Origin: Mortierella sp. BCC40632
Taxonomy: Eukaryota > Mortierellomycota > Mortierellomycetes > Mortierellales > Mortierellaceae
NCBI GenBank assembly: GCA_011634665.1
Contig: WAEK01000008.1
Span: 179,501 to 243,500, forward strand
Direction of reading: 5' to 3'
Length of the DNA stretch: 64,000 nucleotides
The notes under the pieces are model-generated. The model did no database searches, was not told the DNA's origin, and saw only the letters and a list, made by a program, of their open reading frames with translations. Every line of letters starts with the position of its first letter. Position 1 is the stretch's first letter. Of the stretch, positions 1 through 12,593 are shown one piece after another. Made by a program: the position numbers and the translations under genes.

Positions 1-100
1 GAGAGAGAGAGAGAGAGAATCACTTTGGTGGTGGCGATGTATGCAGAATAGGAAATGAGTGTTTACAAATGTATCAATAGAATAATAAGAAGAAAAAAGT

Positions 101-3100
101 CTAATGGCTAGCCTGGGATGGGTCTCTGTTGATTTGAAGCGTTTGGACAAGTCCATGTCCGATTCGCTGCATCTCGCTCATCAATGCCTCAATATTCGGT
201 ACCACCAGCTTGGACCCTGCTGCTTTTGTATCCTTGGATTCCTATAAATAAGGGAAGGGAGGAGGAGGAGAAGAGAGAGAGAGAGTATATAGAAAAATCC
301 ATATCAGCATTCGTTTCTCTCTCGATAAACCCACACTTCGAGAGAAGAAAGACAAAATATAAAAATAACAACAAATCTTCACTTACAAGATCACCGTTCT
401 GGTTCACATCTGCAGGCTTGTTGTTAAATCCAAGGTTAACCTTCCATGATCGAGGAGCGAGTGCAATAGGGTTCCAGAGAACACCAATCTGCGTGCCTCC
501 GTAACGGTCGTGGAAGAAGAGAGCAATGTCTCCGAATGCCCTCTATTCAAAACAAAACAGAAAAAGACAAAGAGCACATCCAATACCAGCGAGTCAACAA
601 CACATTTCGTTTCAACATCCCCTTCACCCACATCTGTAGACTTGAAAGACTCGAACAACATCCTTTCTTTCATTCTTACCTGAAGCTCTGCAAGGTACTC
701 GGCAGCAGGGTCAAATCCAATCATCACCTCGTCTCCAAAGACGCTCTTCTGGAAAGAGCCCAAGTTTCGGTACTTGTCTCCCTTCGTGGCAAAATACTTG
801 GCTTCAGGTGACAGATTCTGTCCATAACGCGTGCACAATGATGGATCCAGATCGATCACAATGTCATAATGCATCGTTGGCGTCACAAACAGTGGCCTCA
901 ACGATGTCGAGACAGTTGTCGAGGAAACTGTAGTGGTAGTGCCCGTAGCCTTGTTGAGATGATCCAAACTAGATTTTGAAAGTGCTCGCAGACGCGACAA
1001 GATCATGGGCGTGGGCGACTCCCATGTCCACCACTTGGAGGCAGTATCCTTGCCCGTTGCAATAAACATCGAAGCATGCTCATGCATCGATGACGATCCT
1101 GTCATCACCGAGGTCACCTTGTTCTTGCGAAGGTTCGCAAAGTTGTGTCGAATCTCTTCCCGTTCCTTGCCAGTCATCTCTCCTGTCAAGTCCACGACCA
1201 AGGGCTCATGTTGCCAGTCCCAGTGCGCAAACAGGTTCAGGACTCGAAGGAATCCTGTAAAACCCGAAGCTGGAACCGACCATGGTGCAGGGTTCACATA
1301 CACGGCTGCTGCTACCAGCTCCAGAGCCTCATCCTTCAAGAATGGGGCCAACCAATGTGCACTCACCCATCGCTTGGTTAACCGAATTGTCTGCGACAAT
1401 GAGGGATATCGGTGACAAAGAGCATGCATCTGGAATGTGTGCATTGGTGCCTGAGTAAAGAGACGGTTGTAGAGATCCAATGCCACCTGGTGCTGCTCCT
1501 TCAGACTGTGGCTCGTCTTGCGGTCGGAAATCGCCTTTTCACAGAGTGCAATCTCTCGGTCATGAGAGATTCGGCAGCGGAACACATAACCTGGCTCAAC
1601 TCGGACATCCATGTATCCATTCGCGCTCAGGGACTCGTCTCGGGTCTCCTCCACCACCGTGGCCACCATCTCCTTGGCCTTCAACTTGGAAGCAAGACGG
1701 AGATAAAAGGCAGTCTTCATTCGCTGAATCGCCTTTAGGTTATCGGGCCACTTTTGCGAAGACTCAAACTGGATAATAACGTCCATTGGCTCCACAAACT
1801 GGGCGCTGTCTGGGTACATGTTGGCAGACCCATCCAGAACACGAGGCTGAGGGATAAAAGTCGAGGAAAGACGCGCTGCTGGTGAAGTAAAGTACATGTG
1901 CGTCACGGACAAGGGCATATCCTCAGCTGACTTGACAGCCTTGGTCAATGCCTCGAATGCAGACATGGCACTCTGGAATCCACCTGCAGATGCAGCCTTG
2001 TTGTCAAACAGATGCTCTGGAATGACCTTGCTGTAATGGATAAACTTGTTGAGTTGTCCTGCCCAGTAGTGAACACCCTCCTGTGCCACCTCAAGGTGGA
2101 ACTTGAGCAAGTAGCTGATCATCTGACCCACAATCAACTGGCGGGCATCCGTTCCTTGAGCTTCCCAGACAGCACTCTCAAGAATACTGCCGTCCTTGAA
2201 GCGACGAAGCTCGGCCTTGTTGCCCCAGAGCTTACGGAAAGCGGTCGCGGCTTCTTGGTCTTCGGCAGAGGGACCCAAGTCCACCAGGCGCGAGCTTTGT
2301 TCGTGATTCAGGAGCAATCCAATGGTCACGACGGCACCCTCTTCGGTATACTTTGGGGGCGCACTTGAGACGGCCCATCGTCCAAGGGGCTCGTACCGAG
2401 TGGCGACCAAGTGAATTCTGTCCGTGAGACCTCGTTTCAACAAGGGTGCAATCGCCTGAGTGAAATGCAGGTAAGGTACTGGGTGGTCCAGGGCCGCTGC
2501 CTCAGTGTACGCCTTGGAATCTCCCTGAACGATCTGCTTTGGCACATTGACCTTGACCACGTTATCGAATCGCAACATGATGTTGTCCACTTTTTTCAGG
2601 AACAAGTCCTCAAACTTGTCATCGCTCGATTCCATAAAGAAATTCATGGCCAGACGTGCCTCGTGTTGAAGTTCCTCTAGGTTGGCCTTGGACACATGGC
2701 CAGCCAAGTTGATCTTTCCAGAGGGGTCCACGACCACGACGTCATAGTTGGAAGTAAATTCATCCTTGGAGAACTCGCCTACAGAGCTGTGTTGACCCAT
2801 AAAAATGGGGCGTGCTCCAAAGTCGTGTTGAGCAATAAAGTCGATTGTTCCTCGCACAAGCTGGTACGAACTAAAGCCATTAGCAAGTTTCTTCCCTCCA
2901 TTGGCTCCTCCACCTTGCAAAAGGTAGGCCATTAGCATTTGAAGAAGGAATCCAGAAATACCATCGCTCGTATGACGAAGGAGTCCACGTTGAGTCGCCC
3001 AAACTTTGAGCAATACACAGCCATCTTTGAAGGCCGCGCAGGATTTGCTTTGTTGGTAGAGGAAGGCGAGATGTGAAGTGAAGGCTGAATCCTGTTGAAG

Positions 3101-3381
3101 CGCCGCATTGTACAGAGGCGTGGCAGGCTGGTGAGTGGCGCTCTCGAGACGGACGTTGTTGCGACCTGGAGCTAATCGCTGTGCTGGGAATACCGCTGTT
3201 GAGATGTAAGGGATGATCCTGATTGTGCAGCGCATCTTTTTGAAATCAATCTCGCTCTTGTCTATTGTCAATATTGGTTTCAAGAAGGTACGGGAACCGT
3301 TAGTTAAAAAAAACATTAAAAACATTTACAGATGAAATCGACTGTCTGACTGGCAGGGAGGACGCCATTGTAAAAACAATC

Positions 3382-3413
<32 letters not shown>

Positions 3414-4530
3414 GGTTACCTCCGGGAGGGTGAATGACCAAAACGGGGCGGCGCTGGTCACCATTCAAAACACCATACTCAAGCTTGCACTTGGACATGC
3501 TCGATTTCTTGTCCTGAATCGCCGAGGCGAGCACAGCAAGGTAATAAGCGCGCTTGTAGAAATAACGATAGTTCATGTGATCCTTTTCCTGGAAGAGTTC
3601 CTCAGGCATCTCAACCGCCACATCAACACTCCAGCCTTCTCGGTTCTTGGAGACGGTCTTTAGGGGGAAGCTTCCGACAAGATGCATAGACGATGGGGAC
3701 TGGTAACCAAACTTGTACTGAATGTCGTTTGCGGGTGCAGGTGTAGGGAATGGGATTACAACAGACTTCTTCTTCATCGCGTTCCTGATCGCAGAAAGCT
3801 AATAAACCATTTAGATCGGAGAAGTGGGTTAATATCAACCATGCTAGAGAGAAAGCTATTGCTGATTGAGAAGCAGATAAAGGGCATTACCGAAAGGTCA
3901 TTCTGAGCAGGCGTGGCATCAAAGATTTCCTTGAGTTTCCGAAGCGCTGCCTCCAATGGCTGCGCCTTTTTGTAATCCAAATGCACTTCCTTCAAGAGTT
4001 CCTCGATCTGAAGCTTAAAGATATTGGACTTGAACAGTTCTGAGGATTCTTGCAAACCCTGGATTTCCTCATTCGTCGGTGCCTTGTACAGAGATGCTGA
4101 GGATTGCTTGGCTGCAGATCCTGTAGCTTTCCTTTGCATTCCTGAAGATTTTTGTGCAAGTTTGGCTTCCATCTCGGCAGCGGCCATAAATTCATCCTGT
4201 TCGTCTTCCTCCTCGGGGGCATCACTGTCCATTTCCTCGTCTTCACCTTCGATATAATCGCCTTCATCTTCCTCCTCCTCTTCATCTTCCTCCTCCTCGT
4301 CGTCCTCTTCTTCGTCAATCATGTCATCGTACTCTTCTGCAGAAGACTCTGTCTCTGGCTCTGCAACCTTGACGGCCTAGGAATGCATAAAAAGCGTTTC
4401 GAGCCATCGAATTAGGACTTACATCCAGAATGCGATGAGAAAATACAGGTCCCCATTCTACTGGAATACGAACCTTCTTGGGCTTTGTCACAACTGGCCC
4501 AGCAAGCTTGCGTTTCATTGTCGGTGCCAT
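101..4530 (-). CDS. UTP22: Utp22/NRAP-type U3 snoRNA-associated protein
   Basis: Six exons read by eye: 4530-4423, 4376-3891, 3798-3420, 3261-680, 542-387, 241-101; all introns GT-AG and all phases close, giving about 1283 residues, near the usual 1150-1240 of the family. Exon 1 gives a basic start (MAPTMKRKLAG), exon 2 a long Asp/Glu tract (about residues 57-90), then the Nrap body with recognisable blocks such as CTIRIIPYI, AFKDGCVLLKVWATQRG and RFKDGSILESAVWEA. Family knowledge: NRAP proteins carry inactive nucleotidyltransferase folds, act in the nucleolar SSU processome with Rrp7 and CK2, and are needed for 18S rRNA maturation. The C-terminal block RAFGDIALFFHDRYGG is in the short fifth exon. 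Intron 3 (3419-3262) contains a CAA/GTT microsatellite. The poly-T tract at 4576-4609 lies just upstream. Family assignment is firm; the last two splice joins rest on frame agreement. Confidence 0.9.
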
Positions 4531-4573
4531 TCTGTGTGTTTTGCTGCTGAGGAGGAAGGTGGCATGGGCCTAT

Positions 4574-4575
<2 letters not shown>

Positions 4576-4609
<34 letters not shown>
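4576..4609. repeat. Poly-T tract
   Basis: A 34-base T run (poly-A on the sense strand) 46 bases upstream of the Utp22 start codon. It probably lies in the promoter or 5' UTR, and a dA:dT tract of this kind could exclude nucleosomes. The 4531-4764 interval otherwise holds no coding signal. Confidence 0.85.
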
Positions 4610-4610
<1 letters not shown>

Positions 4611-4764
4611 TGATGGTGTATTTATTGCGGCTTAGCCGAATGGGTGTGACTGGACTTTGAAGAGAGAGGGAGAGAAAAGAGGAAAAGAGAAATTTACAAG
4701 GTATCCTTGTCCAGCCCAAAATCTACCGACGAACGGCTATAAACGGCGAATCTTTTGATACGTT

Positions 4765-6154
4765 CTATACAGTCGGTGTTATCTGATCGCTTGGTATTGA
4801 GACCACAGTCGCCTGGACTCCTCTGTTCTGACTCTGGCTGTCCGGCAGCGACGAGTTGGATGGTGTCTGGGAAGAGGAGGATGTCCTATCAACACTGGTG
4901 CCTGATGCTCCTCTATTCATAGTCATTTCAACGACCACTCCAGCTGCAGGTCCTTGTTCCGGGTCACCGCCTTCAGCACCTGTAGTTGTTTCTGGTGATT
5001 GCGTGTTCCTTGAAGAAGAAGAAGTCAACATTGGAAACATGAGACCCAAAAGGGATACTCGAGGAGTCGTGGAAGACGAGAGATGTGGCATCTCCAAATG
5101 AACCCATCGAAGATGAATCCAAGCACAAAAGAAACAATAGCACTGCAAGAGCAACTAATTGAGGACCAGAAGTACAGAAAGCACTTGTTAAGTTCGTACT
5201 CAGCAGTCGACTGGCCTCATCTCCAAGAAAGAGTCGGACATAATGTCCTTTACACTATGACTGAGGCAATCGATTCCTTACCAGCGAATAGTTGGCGCAA
5301 TAGTACCGAATGAGGTCTATTTCATCAAGTCGACTCAGGTCGTCGAAAATCACGCCCGTTGTTATGCGAATCCCTTCGAAAAGAGTGTCGATTCCAAGGA
5401 GGAGATTGTAGATGCCCATCCATCGCACATTAAACTATAGGGGAAAAAGGGGAAAGAGATAGAGAGAGAGAGAGAGAAGTTGTTTGGTATTTGCTGTTAG
5501 TCACCGAGTCAACAGTATCATCACGACATAGTAGAGAGCCTATGAGCAACTCACCTTCAGATTGGCGCGGAACCCGATAACAGCTTTGACCATCATGAGA
5601 GCAAGCCAGATGGCATAGATATACTGGGCGGCGACATAGGCAGGATCCCTGGGGCTCCGCAAAATTTGTTGTCCGTCTGTTGTGGTTACGGCGACGGGGT
5701 TGAGATTATGAACTTGTTTGCTGAAGTAGACTGCATTCTTGATAAAGTCGAGTAAGATTACCAGCAGTACCTATTGGGGGGTTTCAGCAAGGGCAGAGTC
5801 GAGATGAGCACGGGGTTAAAAAGAACGCGTCTTTTTTTTAAAAGAAAAAGATCATCCTCTACTGCAGCAGGGAACAAATATCCAGAAAGAGGAGCGGAGT
5901 TGGGCGAGAGAAAGAGGATTTCCGAGAGAGATGGAGCTGCGATGTCTCGATCGGTGGCGTCTGGGTACCTCTTCTCCGCTCTCCCATGTCCGAGCAAAAA
6001 AGAAAAGGGCCCTGACGCTTCCCATGTAGGAAGGAAAAGAAAAACGAGTATCCATTCTTGGAATTCATCCGAGTGGGCTAAAAGAGTCACTTACACCCTG
6101 TGTGAGCGGGATAATGAACAAAAAGTTGGAGTGGAACCTCCGTGGTTGGATCAT
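4765..6154 (-). CDS. Multi-pass membrane protein, family not recognised
   Basis: Four exons with every intron in phase 0: 6154-6095, 5770-5555, 5434-5282, 5154-4765, giving 272 residues. The start MIQPRRFHSNFLF runs into a first hydrophobic helix formed across the first splice (about residues 10-35). Further helices lie at about 65-90 (IYAIWLALMMVKAVIGF), 95-125 (WMGIYNLLLGIDTLFEGI) and 144-160 (LLLQCYCFFCAWIHL). A Ser/Thr/Pro-rich hydrophilic tail of about 100 residues ends in SDQITPTV. I do not recognise the family. Charges (RR before helix 1, long tail after helix 4) suggest both ends are cytosolic. The 325-base intron 1 is the longest. The correct frame of the last exon was chosen because the other frames stop early; if the acceptor at 5143 (TTGCAG) is used instead, the protein is four residues shorter. 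Confidence 0.7.
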
Positions 6155-8238
6155 GGTAGAGCTACTGTTATCGCCTGTGTGTTTGTTGTTATCGCTGTGG
6201 TGTTGTTATCGTCGATTATCTTCGAGGGTATCTGTTAGAGCTCTATGTTGACCCAAACAAAAGTCGACGTCCGGGAGGACAGTCCACAAAAGGTGAAGTG
6301 TGGAGGAGGAAGGGGTAGAATGTGTGAGAAAGGCTTTTCTACTTGTCTTCAGTTGTTGCGCAGACAAAGGAGAAAGAAAGTAGAGTCCGTTGAGCGTAGA
6401 GTACATTCTGGCCTGGGCGTCTACGACTGAAAGGGTACCTTTGCAGAACCACACCAGAGAGGCAGGGGAAGGGATGCAGATGTCAGAGTAGGAGAGGGGG
6501 GGGGGAGGAGGAAAGCAATGTGGGGAAGAGAAATGGCTAGAATGGATAGCTGCGTAGAGAGGGAAGCGAGGATGAACAAGAGGGCAAGGAACGGGTGGAT
6601 GGATAAATGATGACAAGCGTGAATGGAGAGATGAGAAGATGGCAAAGAAGGAGGATAGTGACCAGGCGCCAGTTAGATGAACTCTCACAGCCAAAAGGAA
6701 CAAAGAATGAGAGAAACAGAGAGAAAGAGAGAAAGAGAGAGTCAGAGAAAGACAGGAGAGAGAGAGAGAGAGAGGAACAAAAAAAGAGTTTTCCCTCTTC
6801 TTCTTTTTGGACTGGACTCTTTTTGTCGAACATCCGCCATGTGCACAATCGCCCACGAGTACAACCACGACTGCTGCACTATCCCAAGACACAGCAGACT
6901 CCTGTTTGGCAGACCACCACTGGGCACCGTCCTCCTCAGTTTCTCTCTCTCTCTCTCTCTCGTACTCCTTCTGCTTTTGATCAAAGTCTTTTCTTCTCCT
7001 CTTTCATCTGCTTCATCCTTATCTCACCCTTTTTCTTCTTTGCGATGGGGGCTCACTTTTCTGACTACACAGTAGAACTGGGTTTCGTCAGGCTCGCGTG
7101 CGTCAAAGTCCCCATTCCAGAGGCGGATCCACTGTCAATTGTAAAGTGGGGTCACCTGTGTCCCCACATTTTTGTTCTGCCGCACACTCACTCTCCACTC
7201 TGAACTATCCGCCGTTTCCGTCGCCATCCCTGCCCTGCAAAAAAAACCGAACGCAATGCAACAGTTTGCAGTTGTTGTTGTTGATGTTGTTGTTATTGTT
7301 GTTCTGCCACCTCTTCTTCTCTCTCTTGCAACAACTTGTCCATTGGCTGGTTTGGCCACGATGACTCTCTGTGTATTCATCTGCATGTGTGAATGTTGTT
7401 TTGTTTGTCCGTTCGGCTGGATCTCAGTCTGCGACAAACAATCTGTGATGTTTCCCCTCGAATGTCTTTTTGTCCCTAGTTTCGCTTCTTATCATTCGCT
7501 GCTCTATCCGAAACTCAGCACAACGCGCTAGTACCCACCCGACTATGGAACGCGTCAATGCCATCCCAATCTCGGATGATCGGCAAAAAAAAAAAAAAGA
7601 TGTTCCTTGAAATACGACCCTGCAGAAAGGACAGTCGACGCCATGAGCGGGGCACGAAGGGGAGGAAGTAGAAGAAAGTCAACCCGTGAACGTTGTCTAC
7701 CCCGCATAATCGAGATGCTGTTATTTTTTCCCCAGATTTTCCCGATTAAGGAAAGTAGCCCGAGAACCTTCCTCATATCTCACTCGCTCACGCGCTCATT
7801 TGTGTCCTCTCTTTTTACTCTTTCTTGCTTTCTTTTGTCACTAGAAACTCGCGACTCTGTCTATATGTGGACCAGACGTCCAGGTTCACAGAGCAGGCAC
7901 TACATACACACATGCACACACGCGAACCTACAAACACTCAGGTCCGTGGCAAAAAGGTCCGAAAAATGCAGGCAATTCAAAAAAAAAAAAAAAAAAAAAC
8001 TTGGTCATCAGCCCTTTTCCTAAGCTTCTTCTGAGAGCGTAAACACTCAAGACACGGTCGCATCTTACACCCATCGCAAGTTTCATCCATGTGTTCGACC
8101 CAAGAAAGTGAAAAGGCGAAAGAGCAAAGAGACGCCGTTGACTAAGAGGTTGCTGAATAATCAGTGAATGGTATTGCTTCATGAAAATGACTCTAGTCTT
8201 TTTTATCTTTTGCCTGCGGGCATTTTTCTTTTTATCTA
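6155..8238. other. Intergenic region, 2.1 kb
   Basis: Separates the membrane-protein gene (5' end) from the 3' end of the Pkr1-like gene. It holds GA- and CT-rich tracts (about 6700-6780 and 6940-6962), a poly-G run near 6498 and several poly-A runs (7586-7599, 7979-7999). Open frames here are short and low-complexity, and none shows a recognisable domain or splice pattern. Confidence 0.7.
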
Positions 8239-10524
8239 CTATACATTCTTGCGCTCGTCCACCTTCATTGTCTCCATCTCGCCGATGAACCTAGATCGTG
8301 TCATGTTTCAAAATAGACGAAAAAAAAAAAAAGGTTAGCCATGTCGTTTTCTCAATTAACTTTTACCCGGCCCTCAGCGCCAAGAAAACAATAATAATAA
8401 AAAGAAAGATATATAGGTCATTTCTTCTTACCATTGAACGGCAATAAACAACGCAAGTGCAACACCCGTCAAGGCAATCGTATGCACATTCCCACCCGAG
8501 GCAAAGATCAAAAAGCCCAACGACAAGAACAAGGCCACAAAAATCGCGTTCAACGCCTTGATCAAGCCTGGGTTGATTCCCTTTTCGAAAATCGATGAAA
8601 TCACACCGCCTGCCATATCTGATGGCCCATCCTTATGAACCATGCCCGATGAACCGCTGACCTCAGTCTCGACCGATTTTGTGACGGTCACGGTCGAGGA
8701 AGTCTTTTCCTCGGTCACAACAGTCTTTACTACGGTAGACTCGGACTCGACAGCCGACTTCTTTGACTTGCGCTTACTCAACTTGGGGGTTGATCCTTCT
8801 GCTGACGAAAGCGAGGGCTCCTGCTGTTGTTCCAATGCCTTGGTTACTGTAGCTGCAGCAGCAGTAGTCTGCACTGTTGTCGACGATGGTGATAAAGTTG
8901 CCTTCTTGGACTTTTTGGACTCCATGCGTGGAGAATTGGCGGCCGAGTTAGCGTTGGATGAGGAGCCTTTCTTTTTCAGCTTCTTGCCATGGTTCAACTT
9001 GACCTTGTTCTTGGCCGCCAACGCCGCACGCTTCTCCTCTACTGCAGCTTCATCATCTTCTGTATCATTGTCACTCTCCTCTGGAACTTGGATCTCGTCC
9101 TGTTCCAACAGGTAGATCGACATCTTGGAAGCGACCTCGACTGAGGCCGACATGGATGGAGTCTGGGACGATCGTGTCTTGCGACTCTTCTTGGATCGGG
9201 ACTGCTGTTGCCATTCATCAACGACAGCTCCCAATTCGCCTCCATGCGCCTCCCAAGAGTCACTCTCGCTGACCACAGGCTCTTCCAAATCCTCTCGATC
9301 CATCTCGGCAGAGATGACTGGCTCAGGGGTGACAGGAATGACCGACTCTTCCTTCTTGGGAGTCTTTACGGGTTGCTGTGCTTTGGTATCCTTTTGTGAT
9401 GGCTCTGCACGTGCCTGTTGTTCCTGCTTCTTTGGCTCCTGCTTCTTTGGCTCTTGCTGCTTCTTCTCTTGCTGCTTCTGTGCCTGCTTTTGTTCCTCCT
9501 GCTTTTGATCTTTCTGTTCCCGATCCTTTTCCGACTGCAAAGCCCTCAGCTTCGCTTCGGCAATGGCTGCCGCAATGGCTGCAATGGCGGCTTCCTTCTC
9601 TTGCTCGAGTGTCAACTCGATCTTCTCTTCTGACTCTTGAGTCGATTGAGTATGACTTGAAGGCGTAGTATCCTTGACAGGCACAGGGACGACCTTAGGT
9701 TGCGACTTTGTAATCTGAACCTCCTCCTCCTCTTCCTCCTCTTCCTCTTCCTCCTCTTCTTCCTCTTCTTCTTCCTCCTCCTCTTCGCTTGATTCTTCTT
9801 CGACCTTACGCGACTCTACTTGTACGATGCTTTCAGTAAGATCCAGAGTATGGACATTCTGGTGGGCGCGATCCAACACTGACTCCTCTTCAGAATCTTC
9901 AGAATCTTCTTCCTGAGCAATCTTCTCGAGAATCTCGTTTGGATCCTCGGCTCCCTCAGCATCCTGCAAGAGATCGAAATAACTCGATGTCGAGACCCCT
10001 GCGGCGGCCTTGGACTTTTTCTGAAGATGGTCCGAGGCAGTCTTGCTGGTGGCACGAGCGATCTGCTTCCTCGATACAACCGGTTGGAACTCGTCTGTAC
10101 CAAAGATTTGCTTCTTTTTCTTCTTGGAGGGCTTTGAAACGACAGGCTCTGGCTGAATGGAAGCTACATCATCTTCTGGAGCAGAGGAAGGGGATGAGGT
10201 CGAGATGGAGGTGGTGGAAGAGATGACCGTCGTTGTAGAGATGGACACGTGCTGATCTGATGAAGACGTGGATGAGGTCTCGAGGACAACTTGTGCAGAT
10301 GAAGAGGAAGAGGAAGAAGAGGAGGTAGTAGAGGTGGATGAAGAGAGCGCGGTCTGCTTGTCCTTGGATGAGCTGACAACTTGCCATCCGTCGTCATCTT
10401 CGTCGTCGAGATGATGATGAGACTGGTGGTGGGTTTGATCTCTGTCCTGGTCCTGGTCCTTGTTCTTGGCGGCAGACTTTTTCTTTTTCTTGCTGGTGAT
10501 GAGGTTGGCAGCGACGGATGACAT
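8239..10524 (-). CDS. Acidic protein with C-terminal Pkr1-like membrane domain
   Basis: Two exons, 10524-8432 and 8290-8239, about 714 residues. Without the second exon the frame ends in AVQW-stop directly at a GTAAGA donor. Splicing to the acceptor at 8291 gives AVQWFIGEMETMKVDERKNV, which fits the W-F-I-x-E ending of fungal Pkr1 domains. The last about 85 residues (ISSIFEKGINPGLIKALNAI, then two hydrophobic helices) match what I know of Pkr1, an ER protein that helps assemble the V-ATPase V0 sector. Yeast Pkr1 is only about 120 residues; here it is preceded by about 600 residues of low complexity: a Lys-rich start, Ser/Thr tracts, a run of more than 20 Glu (coded near 9716-9790), QK-rich segments and a coiled-coil-like stretch. 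MSSVAANLITSKKKKK is preferred over the upstream in-frame start at 10698, which would add a CT-coded Leu/Ser stretch. Role in V-ATPase assembly is inference from the C-terminus. Confidence 0.65.
9716..9790 (-). repeat. Glu-codon repeat in coding sequence
   Basis: GAA/GAG trinucleotide tract encoding an unbroken Glu run of more than 20 residues inside the Pkr1-like gene. Mixed codons suggest selection for the acidic run rather than a pure recent expansion. Confidence 0.85.
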
Positions 10525-10733
10525 GATGAAAAGGATATAGATGAGAGTGAGAAGAATGAGTGATGAGCGAAAAAGAGAGAAGAGGAGAGAGAGAAAAAGA
10601 GAGAAAGGAGAGAAAAGAAAGAGAGCGAGAAAGGGGAGAGAGAGAGAGAGAGAGAAAAGTGCCGTGTGGACGTGACAGGAGGGTTGGACGTGGAGCAAAG
10701 GACACGATCGTTATCTTGACTTCATCAGTCTCT

Positions 10734-10773
<40 letters not shown>

Positions 10774-12204
10774 TCTCTTCTCTTCTCTTGGCTACTTCAG
10801 CCAACAGGAACGCAACACGCCTGGGATCTGGTCTGTCCCCTGGGACCGCGTTTTTCCCTTTCCTTCTCCTTGGGTTCCCTCCTTCTCCCCTCCCTTCCTT
10901 CTGTTCTCCGACTGGCAATCTGGATTCCCGCGCCTGGCCACGTTTCATCCATCTAGAGTTTATCCTCATCCTTCTCATCCTCATCTAGATCTCTTCTCAT
11001 CATGAGTCCTTCTTACTTTCTCTCATCCTTAACCCATCCAGTCTAGACTGGACTACTTGTCATCGTAGCAGAAAAATAGCATCTCTGAATGGCTCACAAC
11101 ATTTCAGTCCAAACACGCACACAGGACCACGGTCCAATTGGACAGATAGACAGAATGGACGCTCTGACTGAATCTCTAACTCTCTCACGCGTTCAAATCA
11201 AACAAACAGATACCCCACACACACTCTTTCTTTCTCTCTCTCTCTCTCTCTTTTTTTCTCTCTCTCTCTCTCTTCTTTCTTTCTCTCTTGTTCACTGCAG
11301 GAGTAACCGTCTTCTCTAATCCAGGGGTCCCTCTTTCCCCTGCCTCTTCATCCTCATAACGAGAATTCTTCAGACCGAACGGGCGCGGAATGCACGACAG
11401 CCGCTCCTCCTTTGACAGAGACTGTGTGCAACAATCCTCTTTCCCCTTTTTCGATTGTTATCGCGAGTCTTCAAAAGAGGAAAGCAGAGTAAAATCACTC
11501 TTCAGAACAAGCACTTTTTTTGTTTGTTTGTTGGTGAATTACCCCCCCCCTCCCCTCCTCCGAAAGAGATCTTGTGGCGATTAGATGATTTTTTAGAAGA
11601 CAAAATGGGTTCTTTGGCTCTATCACAGGCTTTGGTTACCGCAGTGCGGAACAAAAAAAAAAAAAAAAAAGAAAAACCTCTCTCGCTCACGCTAATGTAT
11701 ATTAATATAAAAACGATTCACGAAGAATAATAAAGAGCTATATAACAAAAGACAAACAGGCTCACATCTCGTATGGAGATGAATGAGAAGAAAAAGAGAA
11801 AAAAAAAATGTCCTCGCGCAGTCAAAGGATTTTTTTTTTTTTTTTTTGTTGTTGAAATAAATAAAAAAAGTTTGATCCATTTAAGAACAACTTCCTTCTC
11901 CCCCCTAATCACCTTTGCGCATCTTTCTCTCCCTCTCTCTCTCTTCCAAACAATATCAACCTCAAACCACCATTCTCTCATCTCTGATCACACCTCTAAA
12001 GAATAAAAGAGAGATATAAAGAATGAATGAAAAGAGAACGAGTCTGTCGTTTTTTACTACGAATACGAGAGGATGTGGAATGTATGAAGAACACACGAAA
12101 ATAAATAAACAAATAAATAAAAATGCCTATAAAACAATCCTGGATAGTGTCAGAGAGGAAAGAAGAACAAAAAAAAAAAAAAAAAAAAAAGGGGACCTCA
12201 TGCT
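10525..12204. other. Intergenic region, 1.7 kb
   Basis: Lies between the 5' end of the Pkr1-like gene and the 3' end of the C2-domain gene, so it holds one promoter (near 10525-11000) and one 3' region. Opposed GA (10561-10656) and CT (10739-10790) tracts could fold back on each other. Further CT tracts lie at 11225-11290, a poly-A at 11653-11669, poly-T at 11829-11847 and poly-A at 12171-12190. No coding signal was found. Confidence 0.7.
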
Positions 12205-12522
12205 TTATGGAAAGCTTTCTAGTGAGTAATTGTACTGCATCAATGGTGTCACTGGTCCTCCTTGATTCTGTGGCCTTGGTCCAAGGTTGTTGTTGTTGTT
12301 GTTGTTGTTCATGCTGCCAGGAGCACTGTTTGAGAAGTTGTTACCGGGACCGTTGTTAAAGTTGTTGGGCCCGTTGTTAAAGTTGTTGTTGGGCCCATTG
12401 TTAAAGTTGTTGTTAGGTCCATTGTTGAAGTTGTTAGGTCCGTTGTTGAAGTTGTTAGGTCCATTGTTAAAGTTGTTGTTTGGCCCGTTGTTAAAGTTGT
12501 TTGGTCCGTTGTTCTTGTTGAA

Positions 12523-12585
<63 letters not shown>

Positions 12586-12593
12586 ACCAGGGG
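12205..12593 (-). pseudogene. Asn-rich tail in shifted frame (continuation of C2 gene)
   Basis: An open frame of Asn runs and GPNNFNN repeats, ending in MQYNYSLESFP before a TAA near 12205. It has the same composition and repeat style as the end of the C2 gene just upstream but lies one base out of frame. Counting one C fewer in the C5 run (plus-strand G at 12590-12594) would join the two frames through ATP-GNN. Either the tail is coded and a base is wrong or mutated, or the C2 protein really stops at 12584 and this is untranslated. The (GTT)n run at 12525-12585 is within it. Confidence 0.5.
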
